Shown here piece by piece: positions 23,024 to 32,167 of a stretch of DNA of 64,000 nucleotides; position 1 is the first letter of the stretch, and each line of letters begins with the position of its first letter. The stretch is taken from assembly GCF_028656955.1 (NCBI RefSeq), contig NZ_JAMDGY010000024.1, positions 124,001-188,000 of the forward strand, written 5' to 3'. Source of the DNA: Pseudomonas fontis (GTDB taxonomy: Bacteria > Pseudomonadota > Gammaproteobacteria > Pseudomonadales > Pseudomonadaceae). A model generated the notes under the pieces. The model made no database searches. It saw only the letters and a list, made by a program, of their open reading frames with translations, and had not been told where the DNA came from. The position numbers and the translations under genes were made by a program.

Positions 23024-24012
23024 CCTACTTGCCAGATGCCACGGACACCCTGATGACCGACGCCCCTCCAACGGATACCGCCGACGAGCTGTTTGAAGAG
23101 GCCAGTGGCTGGTATTTCCGTTTGCAGGCCGACGACGTCAGCCCCGAAGAACACACGGCATTTGCCGCCTGGAAAGCCCAGGGCCCGGCGCAGGAGCGTG
23201 CTTGGGCCGAAGTCATCGGCCTGCTCGGCGCCCTGCGCGACCCGGCGCGCAACATCCGCCAGGGCGAACGCGCCGAGTGGCAGCGCAAGCGCCCGAGCCG
23301 CTGGCAACGCTGGGCCGTAGCGGCGGCGGTGGTGCTGACGGTCACTGCCGCCGGCCTGCAAACGCCGTGGCCGGACCGCTGGCGGGCCGACTACGCCACC
23401 GAAACCGGCGAGTCCCGCGCGTTCCAGCTGGCCGATGGCTCGCGGGTGCAACTGAACACCGACAGCGCGCTGCAGATCAGCCTCGATGGTCATCAGCGCC
23501 AGGTCCGCCTGCTGCGTGGCGAAGCCTGGTTCGAAGTGACCCGGGACCCCGACCGGCCGTTCGTGGTGCAAGCCGATGATGGCTGGGTGAAGGTGGTCGG
23601 CACCCGCTTCAGCGTGGCCCGGCGCAGTGCGCAAACCCAGGTGCTGGTCGAGCAGGGCAAGGTCGAGGTCAATGCGGGGCGCGGCGCTTCGGTGTTCCTT
23701 GAGCCGGGGCGCGGGGTGGCCTACCACGATGGCCAGCTTGACCCGGTGCAACCCTTCGACCCGGCTGCCCGCTTCGCCTGGCGCCAACGGCAACTGGTGT
23801 TCCGCCAGCAGCCACTGGCCGAAGTGGTCGCCGAGCTGAACCGCTACTGGCCCGGCAAGGTCCTGGTGCTGGGCGATGCCCTGCGTGAGCGCAAGGTCTC
23901 CGGGGTGTTTGAAATCGACAAGCCCGAGGCGGTGCTCAAGGCACTGACCCATACCCTGGGGCTGCGGGCTGACCAGTACATGACCTACCTGCATGTCCTG
24001 CGGGAAAGTTAA
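23020..24012 (+). CDS. FecR-family anti-sigma regulator
   Basis: Inner-membrane regulator of 330 residues that holds or activates the sigma factor according to the receptor's state. The cytoplasmic N-terminus has the DUF4880/FecR-N pattern (EEASGWYFRLQADDVSPEEHTAFAAW). One membrane segment lies near residues 100-117 (RWAVAAAVVLTVTAAGL). The periplasmic FecR domain follows (SRAFQLADGSRVQLNTDSAL, GEAWFEVTRDPDRPFVV, VVGTRFSV), ending in a small STN-like domain. The ATG at 23020 overlaps the sigma stop by 4 bases, implying coupled translation. Confidence 0.92.
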   Translation: MTYLPDATDTLMTDAPPTDTADELFEEASGWYFRLQADDVSPEEHTAFAAWKAQGPAQERAWAEVIGLLGALRDPARNIRQGERAEWQRKRPSRWQRWAVAAAVVLTVTAAGLQTPWPDRWRADYATETGESRAFQLADGSRVQLNTDSALQISLDGHQRQVRLLRGEAWFEVTRDPDRPFVVQADDGWVKVVGTRFSVARRSAQTQVLVEQGKVEVNAGRGASVFLEPGRGVAYHDGQLDPVQPFDPAARFAWRQRQLVFRQQPLAEVVAELNRYWPGKVLVLGDALRERKVSGVFEIDKPEAVLKALTHTLGLRADQYMTYLHVLRES

Positions 24013-24146
24013 AAGGCGAAAAAACTTTTCGAATTGTTCAGGGTTTTCTCCAGACGCGTCGTCCTTGATTTCGTAGGCGCAAATAGTAAGCACTCTCAGA
24101 TAGTGCGCGCCGTTGACCGACTTCGACGATTTGGGGAGCACTACCG

Positions 24147-26618
24147 ATGGAACACCCGACCGCCAACCGGCGCCTGTCTGCACTGCCAACGCTACTCAAG
24201 CTGGCCATTGGGCTGGGCGGCGGCGTCTGCCTGATGCCGGCGCATGCCGCCCCCGCCGCGCAAGTGCAGAGCTACCGCTTCGACATTCCGGCGCAGTCGC
24301 TGGATTCAGCCTTGGCGGCCTTCAGTACGGTAACCCGGGTTCAGGTGCTGGTCAGTGCGGAACTGACCCAGGCCTTGCATTCGCCGGGCCTGCAGGGCAG
24401 TTATCCACAGGGCGAGGCGCTGGCGCGTCTGCTGGCCGGCAGCGGCCTGAGTGCTCGCTATATCGACAACGACAGCGTCACCCTGGAGAAGCGCGGCAAC
24501 GCCGATGCCGCCCTGCAACTGGGCGCGACCACGGTCAGCGGCAAGCAGTTGGGCGTGACCACCGAAGGCACCCGCTCCTACACCACTGGCGCGGTGACCA
24601 TCGCCAAGGGCGAACAGAAGCTCAAGGACATCCCGCAGTCGGTTTCGGTGCTGACCCGTCAGCGCATGGACGACCAGAACATCACCACCCTGACCCAGGC
24701 GGTCGAAGCGGTGCCGGGCCTGGCGTCGGTGAAATCGCCCGGGCCCGGGATGTTCATTTTTTCCCGGGGCTTCGACATCGAGTCGATGCAATACGATGGC
24801 GTGCCGGTGCCGCGCAACGTCTACGCGCTGGGCAGCTACATCACCGAGAACATGGTGATCTACGACCGCATGGAAGTGCTGCGCGGTTCGGCCGCCTTGC
24901 TGCAGGGCGCCAACAGCACCACCGGCGCGATCAACATGGTGCGCAAGCGCCCGCAGGCCGAGCCGACCGTCAAGCTGACGGCCAAGGCCGGCAGTTGGGA
25001 CCGCTATGTCGGCCAGGCCGATGTCGGCGGTGCCTTGAATGATGAAGGCACGATCCGTGGGCGTGCCGTGGTCAACTACGAGAAAGGCCGCTCGTTCACC
25101 GATTACGTGTGGAACTGGGAGCAGACCGTCTACGGCGCCGTCGACTTCGACCTGAGCGAAGACACCACCCTGGGCATCGGCGCCAGCAACAAGAAAAGCC
25201 ACTCGCGCCCCTACCTGATCGCCTTGCCGCGCTACAGCGACAAGACCACGCTGGACCTGCCGCGCTCGACCTTCACCGGTTCCACCTGGAACCGCGCGAT
25301 GAATGACCAGACGGCGGTGTACCTGGACCTGGAGCACCGCTTCAACGACAACTGGAAGCTCAAGGCCGCTGCCATGGCCATGAACGAGTCCAACGAGGCG
25401 ACCTACCAGTTCATCGCCGGCTCGGTGACCCCGGGCACCAGCACCGGGCCGCGCTATTCCGATTTCGCCACCGACTTCACCGGTAAAAGCCGTGGCCTGG
25501 ACGTCTACCTGACCGGCAACTTCGAAGCGTTGTCGTTCGAGCAGAGTGTGCTGCTCGGCGCCAACTACTCGAAGTACACCACCAACGATGCCTATGCGCG
25601 GATGTTCACCCCCGGGGTGAATATCGACGATATCGACCACCATCGTCCGTTCCAGGATTTCGACAGCATCGCCGACCAGGCCAACCTCGCCACCAGCACC
25701 TACGACATCCGCCAGAAGGGCCTGTACGGCAGCTGGCGGGTCAAGTTGCTCGATCCGTTGACCCTCATCGTCGGCGCGCGCAGCAGCTGGTATGACTTTG
25801 CCTTCCACCAGCAGAACTACTTCCAGCGTGAGCTGCAGGACTATGGCGAGAACAACGCGGTACAGACCAATGGCAAGGTCACCCCGTTCTACGGCCTGGT
25901 CTATGCGCTGAACGATCAGTGGTCGGCCTATGGCACCTATTCCGAAGTGTTCATCCCGCAGACCGAGCGGACCCTGGACCAGGGCGGCCTGAAACCGATC
26001 GAGGGTGACAACTACGAGCTGGGCCTGAAGGGCGAGCTGATGGACGGCCAGCTCAATGCCTCGCTGGCGATGTTCCGCTACATCCACAAGAACCGCGCCG
26101 TGACTGACGTGCGCGACATCGGTGAAGAGGGTTGTGGCGGCGTGGCCTGCTCCACGGCGGCGGGCAAGGTGCGCAGCCAGGGTATCGAGGCCGAGCTGAG
26201 CGGCGAGGTGGCGCAGGGGCTGCAAGTGGCGGCCAGCTATACCTACAACACCACCAAGTTCCTGGAAGACGAAGCGTTCGAGGGCAAGGTGTTCGCCAAG
26301 TCGACGCCCATGCACATGCTGCGCTTGTGGGCTGATTATCAGCTGCCAGGCGACTTCAGCAAGTTCAGTGTGGGGGGTGGCTTGAACAGCCAGAGCAGCA
26401 CGTTGAGCTTCGACCGTGCTTTCGAGCAGAGCGGCTTTACCGTGTGGAGTTCACGGGTGGCTTACCAGATGAGCGAGGAGATCGCCCTGGCGGTGAATGT
26501 GAACAACCTGTTCGACAAGAAGTACTACATCCCGGCGTACAGCCAGGTGACGGGCAACAACTACATGGGTGACCCGCGCAACTTCATGTTCAGTGTGGAG
26601 TACACGCCGCAGTTCTGA
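24147..26618 (+). CDS. TonB-dependent ferric-siderophore receptor with signalling domain
   Basis: Outer-membrane receptor of 823 residues. After a signal peptide (to about residue 35), an STN signalling domain (residues about 45-125, FDIPAQSLDSALAAFS) marks it as a transducer that talks to the FecR protein. The plug domain contains KDIPQSVSVLTRQRMDDQN and the LRGSAALLQGANSTTGAINMV segment, followed by a 22-strand barrel ending in the outer-membrane C-terminal Phe (VEYTPQF). ATG 24147 has GGGGAG upstream. The plug resembles FhuE/FpvA/FoxA-type hydroxamate receptors, but the siderophore cannot be named. Uptake of a foreign siderophore with self-induction is likely. Confidence 0.93.
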   Translation: MEHPTANRRLSALPTLLKLAIGLGGGVCLMPAHAAPAAQVQSYRFDIPAQSLDSALAAFSTVTRVQVLVSAELTQALHSPGLQGSYPQGEALARLLAGSGLSARYIDNDSVTLEKRGNADAALQLGATTVSGKQLGVTTEGTRSYTTGAVTIAKGEQKLKDIPQSVSVLTRQRMDDQNITTLTQAVEAVPGLASVKSPGPGMFIFSRGFDIESMQYDGVPVPRNVYALGSYITENMVIYDRMEVLRGSAALLQGANSTTGAINMVRKRPQAEPTVKLTAKAGSWDRYVGQADVGGALNDEGTIRGRAVVNYEKGRSFTDYVWNWEQTVYGAVDFDLSEDTTLGIGASNKKSHSRPYLIALPRYSDKTTLDLPRSTFTGSTWNRAMNDQTAVYLDLEHRFNDNWKLKAAAMAMNESNEATYQFIAGSVTPGTSTGPRYSDFATDFTGKSRGLDVYLTGNFEALSFEQSVLLGANYSKYTTNDAYARMFTPGVNIDDIDHHRPFQDFDSIADQANLATSTYDIRQKGLYGSWRVKLLDPLTLIVGARSSWYDFAFHQQNYFQRELQDYGENNAVQTNGKVTPFYGLVYALNDQWSAYGTYSEVFIPQTERTLDQGGLKPIEGDNYELGLKGELMDGQLNASLAMFRYIHKNRAVTDVRDIGEEGCGGVACSTAAGKVRSQGIEAELSGEVAQGLQVAASYTYNTTKFLEDEAFEGKVFAKSTPMHMLRLWADYQLPGDFSKFSVGGGLNSQSSTLSFDRAFEQSGFTVWSSRVAYQMSEEIALAVNVNNLFDKKYYIPAYSQVTGNNYMGDPRNFMFSVEYTPQF

Positions 26619-26628
26619 TGGCGTGCTG

Positions 26629-26700
26629 ATCGCCGGCAAGGCCGGCTCCCACAAGGTTTGGTGTGAAACCCAAACCTGTGGGAGCTGGCCTTGCCAGCGA
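26629..26700. repeat. Palindromic repeat pair (family A)
   Basis: Inverted pair ATCGCCGGCAAGGCCGGCTC... and ...CTGTGGGAGCTGGCCTTGCC with GCGA at its end, between the converging receptor and ilvD genes. Confidence 0.85.
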
Positions 26701-26732
26701 ACGAGCGCAAAGCGCTCGCAGCGCTGAGCCAA

Positions 26733-28574
26733 TTACAGCCCGTCGAGCATCGCCTTGTCACGCACGGCGCCCTTGTCGGCACTGGTCGCCAGCAGGGCGT
26801 AGGCCTTCAGCGCGGTGGTCACTTTGCGTGGCCGCACTTCAACCGGCTTCCAGCCCTTTTTGTCCTGTTCAACACGGCGCGCCGCCAGCTCTTCATCGCT
26901 GACCAGCAGGTTGATCGAACGGTTGGGAATGTCGATCAGCACCTTGTCGCCATCCTGCACCAGGCCGATGGCACCGCCTGCGGCGGCTTCCGGCGAAGCG
27001 TGACCAATCGACAGGCCCGACGTACCGCCCGAGAAGCGACCATCGGTGAGCAGTGCGCACGCCTTGCCCAGGCCTTTGGACTTCAGGTACGAGGTCGGGT
27101 AGAGCATCTCTTGCATGCCCGGCCCGCCTTTCGGCCCTTCGTAGCGGATGATCACGATGTCACCGGCCTGCACTTCGTCGGCGAGGATGCCGCGCACGGC
27201 GCTGTCCTGGCTTTCGAAGATCTTCGCGTTGCCTTCGAACACGTGGATCGACTCGTCGACCCCGGCCGTCTTGACCACGCAACCGTCCAGCGCGATGTTG
27301 CCGTACAGCACGGCCAGGCCGCCTTCTTGCGAATAGGCGTGCTCGAAACTGCGGATGCAGCCGTTTTCACGGTCGTCATCCAGGGTTTCCCAGCGGGTCG
27401 ACTGGCTGAAGGCGGTCTGGGTCGGGATCCCGGCCGGGCCGGCCTTGAAGAAGTGGTGCACCGCCGCGTCGTCGGTCTGGGTGATGTCCCACTTGGCGAT
27501 GGCTTCTTCCATGCTCGGGCTGTGCACGGTCGGCAGGTCGGTGTGCAGCAGGCCGCCACGGGCCAGCGAGCCGAGGATGCTGAAGATGCCACCAGCGCGG
27601 TGGACGTCTTCCATGTGGTACTTCTGGATGTTCGGCGCCACCTTGCACAGTTGCGGCACTTTGCGCGACAGGCGATCGATGTCGCGCAGGTCGAAGTCGA
27701 TCTCGGCTTCTTGCGCAGCGGCCAGCAGGTGCAGGATGGTGTTGGTCGAACCGCCCATGGCGATGTCGAGCATCATGGCGTTCTCGAACGCCTTGAAGTT
27801 GGCGATGTTGCGCGGCAGCACGCTGTCGTCGTTGTCGCCGTAGTAGCGCTTGCACAGCTCGACGATGGTGCGGCCAGCCTGCAGGAACAGCTGTTCGCGG
27901 TCGCTGTGGGTGGCCAGGGTCGAACCGTTGCCCGGCAGGGCCAGGCCCAGGGCTTCGGTCAGGCAGTTCATCGAGTTGGCGGTGAACATGCCGGAGCACG
28001 AACCGCAGGTCGGGCAGGCGCTGCGCTCGTACTCGGCGACCTTCTCGTCGGAGGCGGTGCTGTCGGCGGCGATGACCATGGCATCGACCAGGTCCAGGCC
28101 GTGGCTGGCCAGTTTGGTCTTGCCGGCTTCCATCGGGCCGCCGGACACGAAGATCACCGGGATGTTCAGGCGCAGGGCGGCCATCAGCATGCCGGGGGTG
28201 ATCTTGTCGCAGTTGGAGATGCACACGATGGCGTCGGCGCAGTGCGCGTTGACCATGTACTCGACGGAGTCGGCGATGATCTCGCGGCTTGGCAGCGAAT
28301 AGAGCATGCCGTCGTGGCCCATGGCGATGCCGTCATCGACCGCGATGGTGTTGAATTCCTTGGCCACGCCACCGGCGCGTTCGATCTCGCGGGCGACCAG
28401 TTGGCCCAGGTCTTTCAGGTGCACGTGGCCCGGAACGAACTGGGTGAAGGAGTTGGCGATGGCGATGATCGGCTTCTTGAAGTCTTCGTCTTTCATCCCG
28501 GTGGCACGCCAGAGGGCGCGGGCGCCGGCCATGTTGCGGCCGTGGGTGGACGTCTTGGAACGGTAATCAGGCAT
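26733..28574 (-). CDS. ilvD: Dihydroxy-acid dehydratase IlvD
   Basis: Fe-S dehydratase of branched-chain amino acid and pantothenate synthesis, turning dihydroxy-acids into keto-acids. The 613-residue protein begins [26 protein letters not shown] and has the cluster cysteines in [10 protein letters not shown] and [24 protein letters not shown]. The C-terminal part holds [21 protein letters not shown]. The start at 28574 has AGGAG 6 bases upstream; an open frame reaching to 28910 runs through the leader and repeat and is rejected. It is a single gene, likely with a leader of about 165 nt. Confidence 0.97.
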   Translation of the reverse strand: MPDYRSKTSTHGRNMAGARALWRATGMKDEDFKKPIIAIANSFTQFVPGHVHLKDLGQLVAREIERAGGVAKEFNTIAVDDGIAMGHDGMLYSLPSREIIADSVEYMVNAHCADAIVCISNCDKITPGMLMAALRLNIPVIFVSGGPMEAGKTKLASHGLDLVDAMVIAADSTASDEKVAEYERSACPTCGSCSGMFTANSMNCLTEALGLALPGNGSTLATHSDREQLFLQAGRTIVELCKRYYGDNDDSVLPRNIANFKAFENAMMLDIAMGGSTNTILHLLAAAQEAEIDFDLRDIDRLSRKVPQLCKVAPNIQKYHMEDVHRAGGIFSILGSLARGGLLHTDLPTVHSPSMEEAIAKWDITQTDDAAVHHFFKAGPAGIPTQTAFSQSTRWETLDDDRENGCIRSFEHAYSQEGGLAVLYGNIALDGCVVKTAGVDESIHVFEGNAKIFESQDSAVRGILADEVQAGDIVIIRYEGPKGGPGMQEMLYPTSYLKSKGLGKACALLTDGRFSGGTSGLSIGHASPEAAAGGAIGLVQDGDKVLIDIPNRSINLLVSDEELAARRVEQDKKGWKPVEVRPRKVTTALKAYALLATSADKGAVRDKAMLDGL

Positions 28575-28998
28575 GAAGCACTCCTGGCGGCTAATCAGGT
28601 AACAAAAAGGGGAGTGAGCTTCTCTTGTCCTTTGCACCGAAGGCAGGTGGCCGCTGGTACGGATGAAGCCGAGGTCGCCGCGGGATCGCCGTGCGCTCAG
28701 CCAGAGCTCATAAACCCGCCGGGGATGACTGGCGATGAATAGCCCGATTCTACACCGCTGGCGGCCTGAGGGAATGGCGCGTTGATGGTTGGTGTGCCTT
28801 TCCCTGTGGGAGCCGGCCTTGCCGGCGATGCTTTCTGGCCCTATCGCCGGCAAGGCCGGCTCCCACAGGGTTTGCCCTGCTCTCCATTGTCGAGCCGCAC
28901 AAAGCATCACGCCATTTCATCGCAAGGTGGTGCAGGCCATGCTCAAGCGCCTGGAGTAAACTGCCGCGCATCGCTATGCCCCCACAAAAGGATTTGTA
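28575..28998. other. 424-bp intergenic region: ilvD leader and repeat pair
   Basis: No gene is seen here. On the minus strand a TAGAAT -10-like hexamer (28747-28752) lies about 175 bp before the ilvD start, without a convincing -35. I found no leader peptide rich in branched-chain codons and no clear attenuator. The right half holds a family A repeat pair (28802-28870). The region just before 28999 carries AAAAGGA, the ribosome binding site of the DUF4153 gene. Confidence 0.5.
28802..28870. repeat. Palindromic repeat pair (family A), near-perfect
   Basis: CCCTGTGGGAGCCGGCCTTG continuing CCGGCGAT, an 18-base centre, and then the exact inverted copy ending GGCTCCCACAGGG. This is the cleanest copy of the pair in the window and could form a 28-bp stem. 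Confidence 0.9.
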
Positions 28999-30657
28999 AT
29001 GCCCGCGTTGAATCGTTCGCTGCCGTTGTACCTGGCCATCGGCCTGGTACAGGGGCTTGTGCTGCTGGGTTTGTCGCTACTCGATATACCGTTGCTGACC
29101 GTTGCCGTGGGCAGCGTCGTGCTGGTGGGCGGCACCCTCCTGCAATTGCTCGGTACTGCGGTGAAAGTACGCGGTACCTGGGTGTTGGTGCTGGGGCTGA
29201 CGGTGTTGATCGCGGCGATCAGCAGCACGCGCTACCTGGGCGATGCCTACGACTGGCTATGGCTGAGCTGGATGGTCGGCGCGCCATTGCTCGCGTACAT
29301 CTGCACGGCCTTCATCCACAGCTGGCCAACCCGCGAGGGCGCCCGGCCACGCTATCAGGACCTGTTCCAGCATGCCTGGAACAACGTGTTCATCGTGCTC
29401 CTGGCCGGCTTGCTATGCGGGCTGTTCATGTTGCTGCTGTGGCTGTGCGCAGGCCTGTTCAAGATGCTGCATATCGAGGTGGTCGCCGAGCTGGTGCGCG
29501 CTACCTCGTTCCAGTTGCTCACGCTGCCTGTGGTGTTCTCCCTGGGCATGCGCATGGGGTGTCAGAACGACAAGGTCATTGGCCTGCTGCGCGGCATCCT
29601 GCTGACCCTGTGCCGCTTTTTGCTACCGATCAGCGCGCTGACGGCCGTGCTGTTCAGCGCAGCGTTGGCGCTTACCGGCGTACAACCCATCTGGGACACC
29701 GGCTATTCCACGACCATCCTGTTGTGCCTGATCGGTGTTCAGCTGTTCCTGGTCAACGGGGTGTTCCAGGACGGTGAGCAACAGGACTATCCACGCGTCC
29801 TGCGCCGGCTGGTCGAGGCCAGCTTGCTGTGCCTGCCGGTACTGGCAGGGTTGGCGGCGTACTCGACGTGGCTGCGCATTGACCAGTACGGCCTGACACC
29901 GTCACGGGCCCTGGGTGCACTGCTGGTGGCGGTGGCGCTGGTCTATAGCCTGGCGGCTGTGTGGGCGGTGTTGTTTTCGCGGTCACGCTGGTTGGGTGCA
30001 CTGCGTAGCAGCAACCCGCCGTTGGCATTGCTGTGCGCGCTGCTGATCGTGGCGTTCCACTCCCCGGTGCTGGACCCTGTCGGCCAAAGTGCCCGCAATC
30101 AGGTCGAACGCCTGCTCAGTGGGCGCATACCGGTTGCCCAGTTCGATGCGCGCGCCTTGCGCAACAGCCTGGGCAAGGCCGGGCGGGAGCAGTTCGAGGC
30201 GTTGGCGGTGCAACTCGAGCGCGGCGAGATACTCGACGAGAGCGGCCGAGCGCAGTTGCGCGAACAAATGGCCGAGGCCGCGCCGTATGCCGAGTCGAGC
30301 GGGCCGAAGCTGGAGTGGCTGGGGCCAGCGGAGCTGGGGAGCGAGCAGTTCCTTGCGATGGCCGATGCAAAGATCCAGTGCGGCACGCCGGGCTGTGTGC
30401 TGTGGCCGGTTGATCTGGACGGCGACGGGCGCCACGAAGTCATGATGCTCGCCCGGCATCGCTACACCAACAGTGCAACCTTCTATGTGCGTGACACGGA
30501 TGACCGCTGGCGCGAGGGGGGCACGTTGTATGGCATTGCCGACGCCAGGCTGATGATCCAGCGGATTCGCGACGGCGCCGTTCAGCCAGTCACCCCGCAC
30601 TACAAGACCTTGCAGGTAGACGGGGTGGAGCTGAGCGTGCGTCAGTCGCGCCAGTAA
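28999..30657 (+). CDS. DUF4153 multi-pass membrane protein
   Basis: Membrane protein of 552 residues with about ten to twelve hydrophobic segments in the first 370 residues, of the DUF4153 family; function unknown. After the membrane part comes a soluble C-terminal region (about 380-552). It holds a helical stretch (DARALRNSLGKAGREQFEALA) and then a segment with the calcium-loop-like DLDGDGRHEVMMLARH, which resembles FG-GAP/EF-type repeats. ATG 28999 is preceded by AAAAGGATTT. It stands alone between ilvD (divergent) and the APC permease (convergent, stops 7 bp apart). Confidence 0.8.
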   Translation: MPALNRSLPLYLAIGLVQGLVLLGLSLLDIPLLTVAVGSVVLVGGTLLQLLGTAVKVRGTWVLVLGLTVLIAAISSTRYLGDAYDWLWLSWMVGAPLLAYICTAFIHSWPTREGARPRYQDLFQHAWNNVFIVLLAGLLCGLFMLLLWLCAGLFKMLHIEVVAELVRATSFQLLTLPVVFSLGMRMGCQNDKVIGLLRGILLTLCRFLLPISALTAVLFSAALALTGVQPIWDTGYSTTILLCLIGVQLFLVNGVFQDGEQQDYPRVLRRLVEASLLCLPVLAGLAAYSTWLRIDQYGLTPSRALGALLVAVALVYSLAAVWAVLFSRSRWLGALRSSNPPLALLCALLIVAFHSPVLDPVGQSARNQVERLLSGRIPVAQFDARALRNSLGKAGREQFEALAVQLERGEILDESGRAQLREQMAEAAPYAESSGPKLEWLGPAELGSEQFLAMADAKIQCGTPGCVLWPVDLDGDGRHEVMMLARHRYTNSATFYVRDTDDRWREGGTLYGIADARLMIQRIRDGAVQPVTPHYKTLQVDGVELSVRQSRQ

Positions 30658-30664
30658 CCGCTGG

Positions 30665-32032
30665 TCAGCTCGCTTCGGAGAACTGCACCAGCTTCACCGG
30701 CCGGCGGAAGCCGCCGGTGAGCACGCCCAGGTAGACCAGCCCCAGGGTGAACCAGACCAGGCCGATGGTCAGGGTCAGCGCCGACAGGCTGGTCCACAGC
30801 CACAGCGTCAGGCTCATCCCCACCAGTGGCACCAGGCCGTAGCGCAGCAGCCCCGACGGGGTGCGGTTGTGCGCTTGATCCACCAGGTGCGTGCGGATCA
30901 CCGCGAGGTTCACCGCCGAGAAGGCCACCAGTGCGCCGAAGCTGATCAGCGAAGCCAGGGTGGCCAGGTCGATCACCAACGCCAGCAGTGAGAATGCCGA
31001 GACCAGCAGGGTGGCGAATACCGGCGTGCCATAGCGTGGCGACAGACGTGCAAACCAGCGCTCCGGCAGCACCTTGTCGCGGCCCATGGTGTAGAGGATG
31101 CGCGACACGGCGGCCTGCGACGCCAGCGCCGAACCCAGGCTGCCGGCGACGAAGGCTGCGGTGAAGAAGTTGGCGAGGAACTGCCCACCCGCCTTGAACA
31201 TCACTTCATTGGCTGCGGCATCGGTGTTGGCGAAATGGCTGCCCGGCAGCACCAGCTGGCTGATATAGGCCAGCGCGGTGAACAGCAGGCCGGCGCCCAG
31301 GGTGGTGAGAATGATCGCCCGTGGCACGTTGCGTTGCGGGTCGCGGGTCTCCTCGGCCAGGGTCGACACCGCGTCAAAGCCCAGGAACGACAGGCACAAC
31401 ACCGCCGCACCCGCCATCAGGTGGCCGAAGCCCGGTTGGGTGCCGTCGCCCAGCAGCGGCGACAGCAGGTCGACCGGCGCAGCGCCGCCGAGGGTCTTGA
31501 ACGACATCGCGGCAAACACACCGATAAAGACGATCTGCGCGCCGACGATCAGGTTGCTGGCCTTGGCCACCGAGTGGATGCCGATCACGTTGAGCACGGT
31601 TACCAGGGCAATCGAACCGACGATGAGGGTCCACACCGGGATGCTCGGGAAGGCGATATTGAGGAACAGCCCGATCAGCAGGTAATTGATCATCGGGATG
31701 AACAGGTAGTCGAGCAGCAGCGACCAGCCGGCGAGAAAGCCGATGTTCGGGCCGAATGCCAGGTTGGTGTAGGAATAGGCGGAGCCCGCGACCGGGAAGC
31801 GCTTGACCATGAAGCTGTAGGACGTGGCGGTGAACAGCATGGCCACCAGGGTCACCAGGTAGGCGCCCGCAGTGCGGCCACCGGTCAGCTCGGTGACGAT
31901 CCCGTAGGTGGTGAAGATGGTCAGCGGCACCATGTACACCAACCCGAAGAACACCAGGGCGGGAAGCCCGAGTACCCGGCGCAGTTGAGCGGTATCTGGC
32001 GTGCAAGGGGGGGTATGGTCGCGCGTGGCCAT
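30665..32032 (-). CDS. APC-family amino acid / polyamine permease
   Basis: Cation-coupled permease of 455 residues with about twelve membrane segments. The N-terminal part (LGLPALVFFGLVYMVPLTIF, then FPVAGSAYSYTN) is of the APC type and resembles putrescine importers (PuuP/PlaP) and related proteins; the substrate is not certain. The start at 32032 (MATRDHTPP) is favoured because AGG lies 8 bases upstream. An in-frame ATG at 32047 has only A-rich sequence before it. The upstream region is unusually AT-rich with a 10-base direct repeat. Confidence 0.85.
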   Translation of the reverse strand: MATRDHTPPCTPDTAQLRRVLGLPALVFFGLVYMVPLTIFTTYGIVTELTGGRTAGAYLVTLVAMLFTATSYSFMVKRFPVAGSAYSYTNLAFGPNIGFLAGWSLLLDYLFIPMINYLLIGLFLNIAFPSIPVWTLIVGSIALVTVLNVIGIHSVAKASNLIVGAQIVFIGVFAAMSFKTLGGAAPVDLLSPLLGDGTQPGFGHLMAGAAVLCLSFLGFDAVSTLAEETRDPQRNVPRAIILTTLGAGLLFTALAYISQLVLPGSHFANTDAAANEVMFKAGGQFLANFFTAAFVAGSLGSALASQAAVSRILYTMGRDKVLPERWFARLSPRYGTPVFATLLVSAFSLLALVIDLATLASLISFGALVAFSAVNLAVIRTHLVDQAHNRTPSGLLRYGLVPLVGMSLTLWLWTSLSALTLTIGLVWFTLGLVYLGVLTGGFRRPVKLVQFSEAS

Positions 32033-32069
32033 TGATCGAACCTGCATATTTTTGTTTTTGAATTAGGTC

Positions 32070-32142
32070 GATTTTTATCCGCTCGTGTCGCTTTAATCAA
32101 TGAAAAGTTTGCTGAAACGTCCTAATAAGATGGATTTTTATC
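32070..32142 (-). promoter_or_regulatory. Direct repeat of GATAAAAATC upstream of the APC permease
   Basis: The 10-base sequence GATTTTTATC (GATAAAAATC on the gene's strand) occurs at 32070-32079 and again at 32133-32142, 63 bp apart, which is six helical turns. Both lie in the AT-rich gap before the permease start. They could be paired operator sites, but no regulator gene is next to them. Confidence 0.35.
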
Positions 32143-32167
32143 TGTGTTTATGCATGGCTGCACAGAG

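Noticed and set aside
24306..26315. Long minus-strand frame (669 codons) opposite the TonB receptor
   Set aside because: Low-complexity antisense frame without any known motif; the receptor on the plus strand is complete.
26691..28742. Long plus-strand frame (683 codons) opposite ilvD
   Set aside because: It begins in a palindromic repeat and only mirrors ilvD.
28575..28760. Leader-peptide attenuator for ilvD
   Set aside because: No short frame rich in Leu/Ile/Val codons with alternative hairpins was found in the leader.
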